From: CAZLXG01 sp964563585
GTDB taxonomy: Bacteria; Bacteroidota; Bacteroidia; Flavobacteriales; Flavobacteriaceae
Assembly (NCBI GenBank): GCA_964563585.1
Contig: CAZLXG010000031.1
Coordinates: forward strand, 1 to 26,368
Direction of reading: 5' to 3'
Length of the DNA: 26,368 bases
The notes beneath the pieces were generated by a model. The model did no database searches. It had not been told where the DNA came from and was given only the letters and a program-made list of their open reading frames with translations. Below are positions 25,477 to 26,368 of the stretch, piece after piece (within the stretch, counting starts at the first letter, position 1; every line of letters begins with the position of its first letter). Both the position numbers and the translations under genes were made by a program.

Positions 25477-25605
25477 TTAAATAGAATTAATGAGTTTACT
25501 AAAATAGTATAAAAGTCAATAAAAAGTAATTTATTGATTTAATATCTATAAAAAAACACGCCTATTGACGAATTAATGACAATAAACTGTTGAATTTTAC
25601 ACAAA

Positions 25606-25656
25606 AAAAAAGGACTAAAAACACAGCTTTTTTTACAATGTTTTTACTCCTTTTTT
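25606..25656 (-). terminator. Intrinsic terminator between the 148-aa gene and the spr operon
   Basis: The arms 25606-25623 and 25639-25656 match as inverted repeats at 17 of 18 positions, with GGA and TCC at their core and a 15-base loop. On the minus strand the stem is followed by a run of nine T. It lies about 45 bases behind the stop codon of the upstream gene and separates that gene's transcript from the spr operon. The T-rich flank on the other side would let it work on either strand. Confidence 0.75.
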
Positions 25657-25699
25657 AAACTAAAAAAAGTGCAATTATTTTATAAATGTATTACCTAGA

Positions 25700-26146
25700 C
25701 TAATGAAAATCACTATACTCATGCAATGACTTTAATGTTTCTTCATAAAATAATATAGCAGATACTAAATTATCAGTATCCGAATATGGTAAAATTCTTC
25801 TTTGAAACTCAGAAGTACTAACAAGAAAATCATTTGTAGCTTCAATTTGATTATCCAAAGCATTTCTATTTTCTTTATCATTAGGTATTCCTAAAGATGA
25901 CATTGTAATACCTGGCTTGGTTGCAAAGGCTATATATGGCAGTAATTTCACTAAACTTTCAATACGCTCTACATACAAAGTTAATAACTGACCTTTCTGC
26001 ATACGATCCAAATCCTCCTTATTATGATATTTTTTTATAGCTACTTTTAAGCTAATAATACTTTTTGGAGCTTTATTTTTTTGAGCAAAACTTATGCTTG
26101 TTACCATAAATAGGCTAAAACAAAGTAACGTAATTCGCATTTTCAT
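25700..26146 (-). CDS. Secreted 148-residue protein of unknown function
   Basis: A small exported protein with a signal peptide ending S-I-S-F-A|Q at 21/22. The ATG two codons later (26140) is an equally possible start. The mature part (about 127 residues) is predicted mostly helical and charged. A central segment reads L-L-T-L-Y-V-E-R-I-E-S-L-V-K-L-L-P-Y-I-A-F, a second I-E-A-T-N-D-F-L-V-S-T-S-E-F, and the end is L-K-S-L-H-E-Y-S-D-F-H. It has no sorting domain, lipobox, cysteine in the mature chain, or family I recognise. It lies directly before the spr operon in the same direction but has its own promoter and a strong terminator, so it is a separate unit. A similar position beside spr genes in relatives would suggest a motility role; I cannot check that. 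Confidence 0.65.
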   Translation of the reverse strand: MKMRITLLCFSLFMVTSISFAQKNKAPKSIISLKVAIKKYHNKEDLDRMQKGQLLTLYVERIESLVKLLPYIAFATKPGITMSSLGIPNDKENRNALDNQIEATNDFLVSTSEFQRRILPYSDTDNLVSAILFYEETLKSLHEYSDFH

Positions 26147-26172
26147 ATATTAAGATTTAAGGGTTTAAAATA

Positions 26173-26202
26173 CAAATCTATGTAATTAATCGAGAAAAAC
26201 AA
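26173..26202 (-). promoter_or_regulatory. Promoter of the 148-aa gene
   Basis: On the minus strand TTG (26202-26200) is followed by 19 bases and TAGATTTG (26180-26173), a full match to the Bacteroidota consensus. Transcription would start near 26167, about 20 bases before the ATG at 26146. The -33 element lies in the centre of a large palindrome. Confidence 0.65.
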
Positions 26203-26220
26203 GCGTTTTGTCGATTAATT
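26184..26220. promoter_or_regulatory. 37-base palindrome over the -33 box (operator candidate)
   Basis: AATTAATCGA (26184-26193) and TCGATTAATT (26211-26220) are perfect ten-base inverted repeats. Inside them AAAAC (26196-26200) and GTTTT (26205-26209) are also inverted around AAGC. Because the -33 TTG of the 148-aa gene falls in the middle, a protein bound here would block or shape that promoter. The rest of the window to 26368 is AT-rich, non-coding as far as I can see. Confidence 0.5.
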
Positions 26221-26368
26221 TAATAATTTACTTATATTTAAAATCTCCTGATTTCTTTTAATTTGATTCTAAAAATAAAATCGCAGTAAAAAATAAAGTA
26301 TATTTCTATAAGATAATGTATTGAATTTCAACTTTTTGAATAAAAATATATTGAGAGAAAGAATTACT

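Noticed and set aside
26184..26220. Reading the palindrome as an intrinsic terminator
   Set aside because: There is no GC-rich stem or T run next to it, and it is centred on a full-consensus -33 box.

Overview
The window is AT-rich chromosomal DNA from a member of the phylum Bacteroidota, almost certainly a gliding marine-type Flavobacteriaceae (Olleya/Lacinutrix/Winogradskyella-like; the genus is a guess). Three things support this: promoters of the Bacteroidota form TTG-N19/20-TAnnTTTG, type IX secretion (T9SS) and gliding proteins (PorP/SprF, SprB repeats, type B sorting domains), and secreted proteins that carry Gln directly after the signal-peptide cleavage site. No phage, transposon, CRISPR array, tRNA or rRNA was seen.

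Left part (1-10.8 kb) is a patchwork of housekeeping and envelope genes. In order: a TlpA-like redox lipoprotein (-), divergent from pheT (+); a decayed secreted-protein gene, possibly PAP2 family; a DUF2007 protein (+); a YbiT-type ABC-F ATPase (-) whose second Walker A is lost; a thioredoxin-fold lipoprotein without active cysteines (+); a small Ig-like lipoprotein and an SDR oxidoreductase (-); the signal recognition particle RNA gene (-) with a clear promoter and a long hairpin behind it; a lipoprotein glutaminyl cyclase (+); and a decayed FucP-type sugar transporter gene.

Right part (10.8-26.2 kb) is a gliding-motility surface-adhesin locus, all on the minus strand, resembling the sprC-sprD-sprB-sprF operon of Flavobacterium johnsoniae. 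Transcription order is: a secreted 148-aa unknown with its own promoter and terminator; then, from a new promoter at about 25.4 kb, a secreted beta-helix-like protein, a SprC-like protein with a type B sorting domain, a SprD-like fusion (PorP/SprF domain, long coiled coil, SPOR-like end), the 2742-aa SprB adhesin with about 22 SprB-type repeats, and SprF.

The expected logic is that SprB is exported by the T9SS with SprF as partner and propelled along the surface by the gliding motor. SprC and SprD may form a parallel cargo/partner pair. All six secreted proteins of this locus have Gln at the predicted mature N-terminus, which would make them substrates for the glutaminyl cyclase encoded just downstream. 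Nothing here is a wholly undescribed system. The most novel leads are the SprD-like fusion, the palindromes and the shared 10-mer upstream of the two promoters of the locus, and the two freshly decayed genes.
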